Below, piece after piece: positions 15,845 through 25,500 of a DNA stretch of 39,255 nt. Every line of letters starts with the position of its first letter. The stretch's first letter is position 1. The notes beneath the pieces are model-generated. The model saw only the letters and a list, made by a program, of their open reading frames with translations, searched no databases and was not told the origin of the DNA. The position numbers were made by a program, and so were the translations under genes. Location: the NCBI GenBank assembly GCA_937948815.1, contig CALFAM010000293.1, positions 1 to 39,255 of the forward strand, given 5' to 3'. The DNA comes from an uncultured bacterium (GTDB taxonomy: Bacteria; Acidobacteriota; Thermoanaerobaculia; Multivoradales; J023).

Positions 15845-17167
15845 GTGAAGAAATTGCTTGTACTTGGATGGGTGATGGTCTGGGTGGCTTCGGGTGGATT
15901 GACAACCTCGGCACGTCTCCACGCGCAGTCCGTGATGCCGGCTGTGAAGCCGACGGCCAGCGAGCGAATGGCGGGGGACGAGAGGCTCGCCGTCGTGCAT
16001 GATCCGTCGGATGGCTCTCTCGTTGTGGGGGGGACCCGTTGGGTCGCGTCGCCTTGCGGACGCCTGCCGCGTGCTGATCTCCGACGCCTCACGGCCCGTG
16101 GTGCGCCCCAATGGCGTCTCGGGCACGCGGAGCTCGTGGAAGCCGTGGGTAGCCTCGACGCCCGCTATGTGATCGGGACGGCGATTCACGACCTCGCGCG
16201 GGATCCGCTTCTGGGTGATGTGGTGGTCGCTGTACAGACCTGGACCCTTTGGCAACCGTCCCCGGACGGAGCGTGGCCGCGGCCAGCCACGGAATCTGCG
16301 TCTCCCACGGTACGCGCCGGCGTCGTGATCGCGCGCGTCGGAACGGATGGGGCGATTACGGCCGACGCCGCGCTGGACGGCCCGCCGGACGGGCTGCCGG
16401 TGGACCTGCTGACGGCGTGCGATGCGCTGCGGGCTCTACCGCGAGCCGAGCGCAGCGAGGTGTCGATCGAGGATGACGGGTCCTTGGCGGTGACCCGCTG
16501 GCAGCGGACGCTCCACCGACGCGCGGGTGGTGAGCGCGGCGCCGTGACGATCACCCGCCTGACGTCCGACCTGGCGCTGGCCTTCGACAAAGCGATCGCG
16601 CCCACTCCACCGCCTTGCCTGGGTGTGCTGGAGACCGGCATGGTTTCGGTCCAGCCCCAACTCGGTACGCGTTGGCTGGAAGGAAGCGTCGACGACCTCC
16701 ATGGAACGGATGGCTGCTTCTACCGATTCGACTCGGGCGCGAGCCCTTCCATGGGTATCGCCAACCTGCTGCTCAAGTTTCGGGTGGAGCCGGACACACC
16801 TACGAAGAGCAAGTTGCTCTTTCCGATTCGCCTCGAGCACATCGGTGGTCCAGTACTGGTGGAGGGGCAGCTCCAGGTCAATGATGACGCGGCCTGTGCG
16901 CACCTGAGCAGCTGGGTGCCAACTCATAGCGTTGCCTCGACTCCTGAAGGGTTGGTCGACGGTACCTTGCGCACGAAGGCTGGGCAGCCTCCTGCGTGTT
17001 TCGTTCACATCGATGATCCCCAAGACGATGACCTCGATCTGCCGCCTGGCGCGATGGTCGTGCGGATGCGGCTGTCCGTGGTGCCCAACCAACGGGTCGG
17101 TAACGAGCAGACGGGAGGGCCATGTGAGGAGACGGACCTCGACTTTTGCACCTGCAACGGCGTCTAG
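15845..17167 (+). CDS. Exported protein of unknown function, Cys-ending
   Basis: This is a 440-residue protein. Residues 1-29 (VKKLLVLGWVMVWVASGG and onward to HAQS) form a signal peptide. The mature protein has no domain I recognise. Features seen are an early Cys in WVASPCGRLP, predicted beta-rich segments (RYVIGTAIHDLARD, VVVAVQTWTLW), a later region with LLKFRVEPDTPTKSKLLFPIRLE resembling a jelly-roll or Ig-like strand set, and the ending PCEETDLDFCTCNGV with three Cys. The start is the GTG at 15845, chosen because GAGGAG stands 6 nt before it and because it begins the signal peptide. It is divergent from the Cys-rich protein, and the shared export and CTC endings suggest but do not prove a joint role. 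Confidence 0.72.
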   Translation: MKKLLVLGWVMVWVASGGLTTSARLHAQSVMPAVKPTASERMAGDERLAVVHDPSDGSLVVGGTRWVASPCGRLPRADLRRLTARGAPQWRLGHAELVEAVGSLDARYVIGTAIHDLARDPLLGDVVVAVQTWTLWQPSPDGAWPRPATESASPTVRAGVVIARVGTDGAITADAALDGPPDGLPVDLLTACDALRALPRAERSEVSIEDDGSLAVTRWQRTLHRRAGGERGAVTITRLTSDLALAFDKAIAPTPPPCLGVLETGMVSVQPQLGTRWLEGSVDDLHGTDGCFYRFDSGASPSMGIANLLLKFRVEPDTPTKSKLLFPIRLEHIGGPVLVEGQLQVNDDAACAHLSSWVPTHSVASTPEGLVDGTLRTKAGQPPACFVHIDDPQDDDLDLPPGAMVVRMRLSVVPNQRVGNEQTGGPCEETDLDFCTCNGV

Positions 17168-17379
17168 CCCGACCTCCTCACTCGGTTTCTCCTACGAGAA
17201 CCCACGGGCCTGAATCTACGGGTTGTTCCATCTTCTCGCTCTTCGACGTACCTCGCGTACGCCCGTGTCGCTACGAGGCTGGATGCCTTGGATCTCCAAG
17301 CACCTGCGTCCTCTCGTGACGAATTCGGTGAGACGTTCGGGCTAGTGTGACGGATGCCCTGTCCGGCTACCGCGGCGTT

Positions 17380-20100
17380 TCAGGGGAGCGCCGCGAGCTG
17401 GGCGCGCAGGGCCACGGCGTGTTCGGAGACATCGTCCGCCGGAAGCTGTGCGAGGGCGCTCGTGGTCACCTTGCGCGCCTCGTCCGGGCGGTTCATCTGT
17501 GCCAAACAGGCGGCGAGTGGCACGGCTGCGGCGGCAACCAAGCTCGGCGCCGACTCACGGTCGTTTCGAATGGTCCAACCTTGGCGAAACAGTGGCTCGG
17601 CGTCAGGGCAGTTCCCGCGGGCCTTCCGCACCTTGCCCAGCCGGAGCAGCGTCGGCACCCGGCGCAAGTGATCCGCATCGAGTTTCTGCTGCTCGATGCG
17701 GAGGGCGGTTTCGAGAAGGCGCTCCGCTTCTTGATCGGCACCACGGGCGACCAGCGCGTCCGAGAGCAGGGCGAGCGTGCCGGCTACGCGGAGGTGTTCG
17801 TTCCCGAACACCGTGTGGAAGGTCGTGAGCGCCTCGCGTAAGAGGCGTTCGGCTTCGGCCCGCTCGCCCATCCGCAAGAGCAGCTTGCCGAAGAGCGCCT
17901 TGACGGTTGCGACGTCAGAATGCTCCTCACCGCGCAGCGCGGTCATCATCGCCAGGGCTTCGCGGTGTACCTGGGCCGCGGGCGCCAGCGCGCCTTGTCG
18001 CTCGAGCACGACCGCGAGGTTGTTGAGGGTGGTCGCCAGGCTCGGGTGATTGCCGAGCATGCGACGTTGGATACCGGCCGCTTCGCGGTAGAGGGCTTCC
18101 GCTTGCGCATAGTGCCCGAGCTGGCGGTGCAACCTGCCGAGGTTGTTGAGACTGCTCGCCACGCGCCAGTGATGATTGCCGTACAGCCCGCGACGGAGCT
18201 CAAGCGTTTCCTCGTGCAGCGCTGCTGCCTCGTCGAGTCGACCGCGGTCTTGGGCCACGGCGGCCAGGCTGTTGAGCGTTTCCGCGACATCTTCCTGGTC
18301 GCCAGCCTGTCGGCGTAGGTTCAGGGCCTGGCGGTAGAGCAGCTCGGCGTGAACAGCCTTGCCTTGTCGTCGGTGAATCTGCGCCAGGTGGTGAAGACTC
18401 TCGGCGACGTCCGGGCCGGCTGCGCCCAGTTGATCGCGTCGGAGCACCAGGGCCGCGCTGACGAGCGACTCGGCATCGGCGAGCTGATCCTGCTGGAAGC
18501 GCATGAAGCCGAGATGATCCAGGCTGGTGGCCACGTCGGCATGATCCGGACCGAAGTGAGCCTGCCGGAGCATCAGCGCTTCTTCGAGCAGAGGCTCCGC
18601 CCGATCGAGGTGACCGAGCCGGCGATAGACCTCGCCGATGGCATCGAGCAAGCGGGCTTTGGCCGGTGCATCGTCCGCGAAGGCGCGATCGAGATCCCGG
18701 ACGCCGGTGTCGAGCAGGTCGAGCAACGGACCGAGGGTGGCGACCTCGCTCTGATCGGGATCGGCCAGCTCGAAAAGCTCGACCAGGAAGTCGAGGGCAC
18801 GCTCGGCAGTGCGCCCTTGGCGGGCCGATTCACGCGCCTGGAGCACGGTGGTCACGGTGCCGATCGCCAGGCTGGTGACGATGAGCAAGGCTGCGCCCAA
18901 CGCCATGGCATTGCGGCGCACGAAGCGACCGAGTCGGTAGGCAACCGTCGGCGTTCGCGCACGGACCGGATGGCCGGTGCGCGCGCGATCGAGATCCTCG
19001 GCCAATGCGCGGACCGAGGGGTACCGCTCGCGCGGGTTCTTGTGCAACGTGGCGAGCACGATGGCATCGAGATCACCCACGAGCTGCCGTGGCCGGAGTG
19101 TAGGGCTTGCTCCGGCCGCGGCGCTCGCCTGCACGGCCTGACTCGGTGTGCGTGGTGAATGGTCGACGACGGCCCGCTCGACCTCGGCGCGCGAAGTCTC
19201 CCCGGTGGGGTAGGGGCTCCGCCCGGTGAGCAGACGGTAGAGCACGACCCCCAAGGAGTAGACGTCCGTGGCCGTGGTCAGGGGCTCGCCACGGACCTGC
19301 TCCGGGCTGGCATAGTCCGGGGTGAGCGCGCGCCGCCCTTCGCTCGCGGCCCGCAGCGCTTCCGATTGGGTACTGAGAAGCCTAGAAATGCCGAAGTCGA
19401 GCAGCTTCACCTGGCGATCCGCGGTGATCAGGATGTTGCTGGGCTTGAGATCGCAGTGGACGATCAGGGCCTGGTGTGCGGCATCGACAGCTCGACAGAC
19501 GGTTTGAATCAAGTCGAGCCGCTCGGCGAGGGGTGGCGCGTGGCGATCGCAATAGCGGTCGATCGGCTCGCCCTCGACGTGCTCGAGCACCAAGTAGGGG
19601 CGGCCGTCTGGCGTAACGCCGCCGTCGAGCAGACGGGCGATGTTGGGATGCGACAGGTTGGCAAGAATCTGCCGTTCCTGCTCGAACCGGCGACGCAGGT
19701 CCTCGCCGAACGGTCCGGCGCGCATCAGCTTGATCGCAACCTGGGCCTGGTAGGTGCCGTCCGCGCGCTCGGCGAGAAAGACCTGGCCCATGCCGCCGCG
19801 GCCGATTTCGTGGATCAACCGGTAGGCCCCCAGACGCGTGCCCGCGGTGTTGGTCCGCGCTGGGGGGGCGGAAGGCGTTGGAGGCGCAGCGGCGAGCAGA
19901 TGCAGTGCATCGCGGGCGGCCGGTTGATCCAAGGGGGTTTCGGCTTCTGCGTCGGCCGCGAGCAGGGCTTCGACCCGCGCCCGCAGCTCCGGTCGGTCCT
20001 TGGTGGCGTCGTCGAGAAAGGCGTCGCGTTCGGCGGAGTCGAGGGCCAGGGCTCGTTCGAGCACATGGCGAACGTCGGACCAGGGAATCCGACTGCTCAC
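17380..20100 (-). CDS. Membrane-anchored Ser/Thr protein kinase with TPR region, coupled to ECF sigma factor
   Basis: This 906-residue protein begins with a 90-residue acidic-helical region (WSDVRHVLERALALD, ELRARVEALLAAD) typical of the N-terminus of these sigma-linked kinases. The kinase domain has GRGGMG near 100-105, Lys124 in VAIKLM, HCD at 215-217 followed by LKPSN, DFG at 235-237 and SPE near 265. The HRD arginine is Cys, so this is a non-RD kinase that would not need activation-loop phosphorylation in the usual way. One membrane segment lies at about 398-420, followed by about ten TPR units to the end. The start is the GTG at 20100, which overlaps the sigma stop as GTGA. The pair probably forms one signalling module in which the kinase acts on the sigma factor or its regulon. 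Confidence 0.88.
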   Translation of the reverse strand: MSSRIPWSDVRHVLERALALDSAERDAFLDDATKDRPELRARVEALLAADAEAETPLDQPAARDALHLLAAAPPTPSAPPARTNTAGTRLGAYRLIHEIGRGGMGQVFLAERADGTYQAQVAIKLMRAGPFGEDLRRRFEQERQILANLSHPNIARLLDGGVTPDGRPYLVLEHVEGEPIDRYCDRHAPPLAERLDLIQTVCRAVDAAHQALIVHCDLKPSNILITADRQVKLLDFGISRLLSTQSEALRAASEGRRALTPDYASPEQVRGEPLTTATDVYSLGVVLYRLLTGRSPYPTGETSRAEVERAVVDHSPRTPSQAVQASAAAGASPTLRPRQLVGDLDAIVLATLHKNPRERYPSVRALAEDLDRARTGHPVRARTPTVAYRLGRFVRRNAMALGAALLIVTSLAIGTVTTVLQARESARQGRTAERALDFLVELFELADPDQSEVATLGPLLDLLDTGVRDLDRAFADDAPAKARLLDAIGEVYRRLGHLDRAEPLLEEALMLRQAHFGPDHADVATSLDHLGFMRFQQDQLADAESLVSAALVLRRDQLGAAGPDVAESLHHLAQIHRRQGKAVHAELLYRQALNLRRQAGDQEDVAETLNSLAAVAQDRGRLDEAAALHEETLELRRGLYGNHHWRVASSLNNLGRLHRQLGHYAQAEALYREAAGIQRRMLGNHPSLATTLNNLAVVLERQGALAPAAQVHREALAMMTALRGEEHSDVATVKALFGKLLLRMGERAEAERLLREALTTFHTVFGNEHLRVAGTLALLSDALVARGADQEAERLLETALRIEQQKLDADHLRRVPTLLRLGKVRKARGNCPDAEPLFRQGWTIRNDRESAPSLVAAAAVPLAACLAQMNRPDEARKVTTSALAQLPADDVSEHAVALRAQLAALP

Positions 20101-20726
20101 ATTCCCTCGGCAGCGCTTCCCAGCAAGTCGACCAGGTAGGCGCGGGCCAGACGCCACTCGCGCTTGATGGTGCTCGCCGAGCGCCCGAGCGCTTCGGCGG
20201 ACTCTTCGACTGTCAAGCCGACGAAGAATCGAGCCTCGACGACCTCGGCCAGTGCTGGTGCTTCCCGCGCCAGCTCGTCGAGCGCCTGGTCGATGGCGAG
20301 CAGCTCCGTGGCGCGTTGCTCGCTCATGGCCAAGGAATCCTCGAAGGTCACGCGCGCTTGGTCGCCACCGCGCTTCTGTGCGCTCAGCTTGCGAGCGTGC
20401 ATGATGGTGATGCGGCGCATGAGCTTAGCGGCCACGCCGAAGAAGTGGCCGCGCCCCTGCCACTGCATGCGGTTCTGACGCCCCAGCTCGAGATACGCCT
20501 CGTGGACCAGCGCGGTGGTGCCGAGGGTGTGGTTCGGCCGCTCGCTGGCCATCAAGCGACCTGCGACCCGGCGCAGCTGGTCGTAGACCAAGGGCACGAG
20601 TCGGTCGAACGCTTCTTCGTCGCCGGCGCTCCAGCGCTCGAGCAAGGTGGTGACATCGACAGCGGGGGTGGTCGGTCTCTTGCTTGGACGCGAGGCGTCT
20701 GGAGGCGATGTGGCCGAATGCTTCAC
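20097..20726 (-). CDS. ECF-type RNA polymerase sigma factor (TIGR02999-like)
   Basis: This is a 209-residue protein. Region 2 lies at about residues 25-105 (LLERWSAGDEEAFDRLVPLVYDQLRRVA, ALVHEAYLELG, FFGVAAKLMRRITIMHAR). Region 4 lies at about 145-200 (ALDELAREAPALAEVVEARFFVGLTVEESAEALG, STIKREWRLARAYL). The FFGVAAKLMRR-type block and the HEAYLEL motif are typical of the TIGR02999 group, which in Acidobacteriota and Planctomycetota is commonly next to Ser/Thr kinases rather than a separate anti-sigma factor. The start codon is GTG at 20726. No good ribosome site is visible, and the motif GTAGTAAGCTAC stands just before it. It is translationally coupled to the downstream kinase. Confidence 0.9.
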   Translation of the reverse strand: MKHSATSPPDASRPSKRPTTPAVDVTTLLERWSAGDEEAFDRLVPLVYDQLRRVAGRLMASERPNHTLGTTALVHEAYLELGRQNRMQWQGRGHFFGVAAKLMRRITIMHARKLSAQKRGGDQARVTFEDSLAMSEQRATELLAIDQALDELAREAPALAEVVEARFFVGLTVEESAEALGRSASTIKREWRLARAYLVDLLGSAAEGM

Positions 20727-21092
20727 ATCCGTAGCTTACTACTATGCGTTGTGCGCATATGTACGGGCTGTCGTAGCGCCCTACCCATATGGAGTGTTGG
20801 TTTTTCTAAGTGTCGGGATGGGCCGAGTACCGGAAGAAGCACGTCGCCATATGCCGATTTCGAGCAGCGGGCTGCGTTTCTCGCCGATGGGGTCGTCTTC
20901 AAGGGTGCGTACCACGCAGTCACGCCGCGACGTGCGTCTGCCGCGTTTCGCTTGCCCGAGCGCCCTCGAGGGATCGCTGCTACGCCTTCGTTTCCTTTGC
21001 TGACAAGCCCGGAAGCGACGAGCGTCTATGCGACTTCGCTTCGGGCGCCATGCGTTCTTCGGCCTTGCCCTTCTTTCGCGAAGAGCCCTTCT
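20727..21092. other. Upstream region of sigma-kinase pair
   Basis: No gene is supported in this 366-bp gap. The part nearest the sigma gene is AT-richer than its surroundings and should hold its promoter; GTAGCTTACTAC at 20731-20742 is the clearest motif. The rest contains overlapping frames with no recognisable product. Confidence 0.45.
20731..20742. promoter_or_regulatory. GTAGCTTACTAC motif, near-copy of the 33339 site
   Basis: This 12-mer ends 5 bases before the GTG start of the sigma gene (on its strand). It differs by one base from GTAGTTTACTAC at 33339-33350, which lies upstream of the carboxylate-amine ligase gene. Its outer five bases GTAG(C/T) and ACTAC form a short dyad. It may be a regulator site, but two occurrences could be chance. 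Confidence 0.25.
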
Positions 21093-21896
21093 CTACGGGC
21101 CGAAGATCTTGGGGTCGAGATCGACACTGATCGGGCAGTGGTCTGATCCTTCGACGTCCGCGTGGATGCTGGCGTCGTGGAGGTAGGGCATGGCGCCCGG
21201 AGAGGCCATGATGTAGTCGATCCGCCAGCCGACGTTGCGCGCCCGGACGCCGAATCGTTGGCTCCACCAGGTGTAGTGGTCGGGCCCGGACTCGTAGTGC
21301 CGGAAGGTGTCGCACCAGCCACTCTCGATCCAACGACTGAGCTCGGCACGCTCCTCGGGGCGGAAACCGCTGGTTTCGCGGTTCTGTTTGGGCCGGGCGA
21401 GGTCGATCTCTTCGTGGGCGGTATTGAAGTCACCCATCACCAGCACCGGGGCACCGCGCTCCTTGAGCGGCTCGAGGGCCTCCCACAGGGTGCGATAGAA
21501 GTCGAGCTTGAAGGGAATCCGGCTGTTGTCGCGGTTCTTACCGTTGCCATTCGGAAAGTAGCCGTTGACGACGGTCAGCGCGCCGAAGCGCGCGAGCTGC
21601 AGGCGCCCTTCGGCATCGAGCTCCGGATGATCGAGGGAAGACTGCACGGCATCGGGCCTTTGGCGCGAAAACAGCCCGACACCCGAATAGCCTGCGCGCT
21701 CGGCGGGCGTGATGTGCAGGTTCCAGTCGGGGTGCTCGGCGAGATCTTTGGGGACTTGATCGGGTTTCGCCCGAACCTCCTGGACACCGACGATCTCGGC
21801 GTCACAGGCGTCGAGCCACTCGACGAACCCTTTGCGCGCAGCCGCGCGGATTCCGTTGACGTTCCAGGAGACGATACGTGTCGATTTCTTGGCCAT
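21093..21896 (-). CDS. xth: Exodeoxyribonuclease III (exonuclease III family AP endonuclease)
   Basis: This 267-residue cytoplasmic DNA-repair enzyme has the complete catalytic set of the EEP superfamily: Asn12 in SWNVNG, Glu40 in GVQEVRA, Tyr113 in NGYFPNG, Asp156 and Asn158 in MGDFNTAH, and Asp252-His253 in GSDHCPI. It cleaves at abasic sites and degrades 3' ends of duplex DNA in base-excision repair. The length is normal for the bacterial Xth/ExoA branch (about 255-270). The start at 21896 directly precedes the conserved KKSTRIVSWNVN. The gene appears to be a single unit. Confidence 0.95.
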   Translation of the reverse strand: MAKKSTRIVSWNVNGIRAAARKGFVEWLDACDAEIVGVQEVRAKPDQVPKDLAEHPDWNLHITPAERAGYSGVGLFSRQRPDAVQSSLDHPELDAEGRLQLARFGALTVVNGYFPNGNGKNRDNSRIPFKLDFYRTLWEALEPLKERGAPVLVMGDFNTAHEEIDLARPKQNRETSGFRPEERAELSRWIESGWCDTFRHYESGPDHYTWWSQRFGVRARNVGWRIDYIMASPGAMPYLHDASIHADVEGSDHCPISVDLDPKIFGP

Positions 21897-22017
21897 GCGG
21901 GCCGATTCTTACATGAGACGCGGCCGATCTGCGTAGCCGCTCGTGCCCGTTTGGGGCACCCGGCCAGCATGGTTCGGACCAGCCCGATGGGCGCCTTGGC
22001 ATCCGCCCTCCTGCCCG

Positions 22018-22287
22018 TTACGGAGCGGTCGCGTCCCAGCGCCCGGTGGCGCCACTTTCGAGGCCATCCGCGTAGATGATCAGGCTGCGGACCAGGTGCC
22101 ACGGGCCTGTGTCGGTGAGTGAACCGACATCCTCGAGGATGGCGCCGAGCAGAAGATCGTCGCCCGCATCGCCCGTGGGGCCGGCCGCGAGCACGCTGCA
22201 GAGCTGGTCGTTTGGCTCGGCGGGTCCGAAGAGGCTGCACAGACTCGAAATTATTATGGGTACCTCCTTCGTGCCTGCTTCTGCCAC
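22018..22287 (-). pseudogene. Fragment ending in a DGFESG-type C-terminal motif
   Basis: The 89-codon frame ends with IIYADGLESGATGRWDATAP. I recall near-identical tails (ADGFESGDTSRWS type) at the C-terminus of many secreted acidobacterial and xanthomonad proteins, where F and D stand in place of the L and A seen here. The upstream residues include LLLGAILEDVGSL and two Cys but no recognisable domain or signal peptide. A perfect AAGGAGG (22263-22269 on this strand) sits inside the frame 5 nt before an ATA codon instead of before ATG. This suggests the 3' remnant of a decayed secreted-protein gene, or an ORF with a non-standard start. Expression is doubtful. Confidence 0.45.
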
Positions 22288-22591
22288 GACGTGGGCAACA
22301 CACGTATCCAGCGTGCTTGTTGTGGCACACGGCTTTTGTTACCCGCCGAGGTGGGGCTTTGGCTTGCGAAGGACTTGGTGTAGTCGTTCACGCGAACGCC
22401 GGCTCCGTGTGCGCTCGCGCGCTTGGTCCGTCCCCATCGTGGCGGCGGTTGCTGATGACGAGCTGGCTCGGCGTCCGGGTGACTGGTACGCTAGATCCAT
22501 GGTTGGCCGCGAAGTGTTGCGAAGTCTTTGGCATCCCTGCCTGCTCGCACGCGAGCGATTCGCGAATGGGCGCCACGCCTGAGGCCCGGCC
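22288..22591. other. Upstream region of the TamB-TamA fusion gene
   Basis: No gene is supported here. On the plus strand the last bases before ATG 22592 (GAGGCCCGGCC) give only a weak ribosome site. I see no clear hairpin or promoter. Confidence 0.35.
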
Positions 22592-25500
22592 ATGACGACA
22601 TCGCGCCAGGACGGAGGCCAGAACGGAGGTGAGCAACCGTTGCCTCGGCGCCGCTGGCGCCGGCGCGTGCTGGTGTTCGCGGCGTTGCTGGCGCTTCTCC
22701 TGACACTCTTCCTGCTGGCGCCGGTCGTCCTGCTGCGCAGTGACGGGTTTCGCCAGATGGTGCTCGCCCGCACCGTGGGCGCCCTGCACGACGGGGCGGG
22801 CGTTGCTGCCACCGCGCGCGACTTCGAGCTCGATTTGAGCGCTGGCCACCTCGTGCTGCACGACGTGACGATCGGCGCGGCCGGCGCCGGAGAGCCGTAT
22901 CTGACCGTGCCACGCGCCTCGGCCGAGATCACCTGGCGCGATCTTCTCCGTGCTCCGCGGGTCATTCGCCGGCTAGAGCTCGCGTCTCCGGTCTGGAACC
23001 TCGACGCACCGCTGACGGCCGAATCCGCCCCGCCTGCCGACGCTACGCCCGAAAGCGAAGCAGCGGAGGCAGACGGGCCAGCCGCGCTGGAAGTCCACGA
23101 GATCATCATTCTCGATGGCACCGTGCGCTCCGAGCACGGGCCGCCTGGCCTCGAGACGTGGTTTTCCGCGCTGCGCTGGCACGGGCTCCAAGGCACTGGC
23201 GCCTTTCGCGACGGCTTCCGCCTCGGTTTCGGGACCTCGCCACTTCGTCTCGAGAGCGTCCCAGCGCTCGCTGAGCACCTCCGCGCGCCGCCCCTCGATC
23301 TCGAGCTTGCCTTTGGCTTCGATCTGGCAGCCGATGGCGCACTGCGATTCGAGCCCATCACGCTCGCGGGTGAAGGAATCGCCTTGGCCGCGGACGGCAA
23401 CGGTCGGTTTGGTGAGGGCGAGACCTTCGACCTCCGATTCGAGCTGGACAGCCAGCCCGGGATGTTGCTCGCCGGTGTGCCGATGACCAGCAAGCTCACG
23501 GGGCAGGGCGCCCTCGAGCTGAACCGACTCGAAGGCGCGGTTACGCTGGCCGCGCGCGAGGTGCCGGCCGAGATCGTCCGCCCGTGGCTGGGTGAAGCGG
23601 AGGATGCGCTGGCTCTGAACGGAAGCGTGCTCGGCCTCGATGCCGATCTCACCCTCGGCGGTCCCGACCCCACCGCCAGCCGCGGCACGGCTCGCCTGAC
23701 CTGGCGCCGCGACGACGAGATGATCGCTCAGGTCGACGCCAGAATCGAAGAGCCTTCAGAGACCGTCGCCGCTGGCACCGAGGCGGTTCGCGTGGCAGTC
23801 GATGCGCGCGTCTTTCCCACGCGTCCGGATCGTCTACGTGTGCACGGCGCACTCCAAGCTCCGGATTTCGCCACGCTGGATCAGCTTCGGTTCGACGACG
23901 TTCGCCTGGAGCTCGACAGTCCGGATCTGATCGCCCTCGGACGTGCACTCGAGCGCGTCATGCCGGCCTACGTCGAGCGGGTGCCGCTGGCAGTGCGCTC
24001 GGGCGCCCTCGACCTACAGGCGGCGGTGACCGGCCCGCTCCGGTCACCAGAAATCGATCTGGCAGGCGCGTGGGCGCCAACGCTGGCTGCCGCGGCCCCG
24101 GACGCGCGACTTACGATCGCGGCACGTGGCGCACTGCTCGCTGCGCGCGGCGATTTGAAGATTTCGGCGCGCTCGCTGGACCTGGCGGCTCTCCTTGATA
24201 CTGGGGCTGGCGACGCCGGGGCTGGCGACACCGGGGCTGGCGACACCGGGTCCGGTCGAACCCTCGAGCGGCTGGATCTTGTCGTCCACGACGAGTCGTC
24301 CACCCGAAACGACCGTGCGCCCGCCGTCAGCGCTGGCACCGCACCAGGCGTCGGCCATCGGCTGGTGATCGAGACGTTGCGTGCGGAGATCTCTGACGCT
24401 GCAGGCACCAACCCGAGCTTCGAGGCCGACGGATCGGTGTCGATCGATGCTGAGTCCGGCGCCCTTCGGCTGGCAGAGGCGACGCTGCGACTTCATGCCT
24501 CGAATCTGCTTCCGCACCTTTCTCGTGTGGTGGGCATTGCGCGTCTGCGAGAAGGTGTCCTCCGTTTCGAAGAAGGCGAGGTCGATACTGCGGCGGGTCG
24601 CGCAGACGTGGACCTGCTGATTCCAACCGGAAGCCTGATTCAGGAAGGACCGGGCGGCGGCGAAAGCGCCCTCAGTGCCTGGGTGCGGGATCGCATCGCC
24701 GCGCCGGCGCCGACATCCGCAGATGCACTGGCAGGCGCTTCCGGACCCATTCGCGTCGGCCTGGCGATGCCCGAGCTGGACACCGCGGGGCTGCTGCCCG
24801 AAGCGGAGCGTGCGAGCGCGAATCGCGCGACGGGCCGGGCGCATTTGGCGCTGAGCCTTGATCTTGCCCAGCCTGCGCGCAGTGAGGGCACATTGCGGAT
24901 CGACGCGTTGATGGCGGCGGTCCGCGGTCGACGTTTCGTGGCCGAGCAGCCACTCGAGCTCACACTCGCCGAAGGGCGTCTGCATCTTGCGCCGCTCGCG
25001 CTCCGGGACACCGGCAATGGCGACGTCAGTCTTGGTGACCGTGGCGTGGTGCTGAGCGCCGAAGCTGCAGCGGATCTCGATCCGGGCTGGCAGATCGGCA
25101 GCGACCCGTTGGCGGCATTGGGGCCGGTTCGCGCCTCGATCCGCACCCACGACGGGGCCTCCGAAAGGAGCCAAGTCGAGAAGCCCGCAGGGCCGCGTCT
25201 CTCGTGGGCCGCGTTGGCGAGCCTGCTCGGACAGGATCCAGGTGAGCTCGTAGCCGCGGCCGACACCCGCATCGATCTCTCGGTCGATTTGGCCCGCCCT
25301 GCCGACGCCGAAGGCGAGGTCACGATGCAGGCGATCGAAGCGTCTTTCGCGGGGGCGCCGTTGGCCATCGATAATCTTCACCTCCGGCTCGAGGATGGGG
25401 CCTTCACCCTGACACCGGTCCGGATCGGCTTGAGCGGACAGCTTCTCGAGCTCGACGCCCACGTGCCGCTCGATCGGACCTGGCAGCCTGGGCAGGCGTG

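Noticed and set aside
20810..21130. 106-codon plus-strand frame between sigma and xth genes
   Set aside because: Cys/Arg-rich chance frame overlapping the end of xth; no domain.
22388..23688. Minus-strand frames at the beginning of the fusion gene
   Set aside because: Same reason: antisense shadows without domains or ribosome sites.
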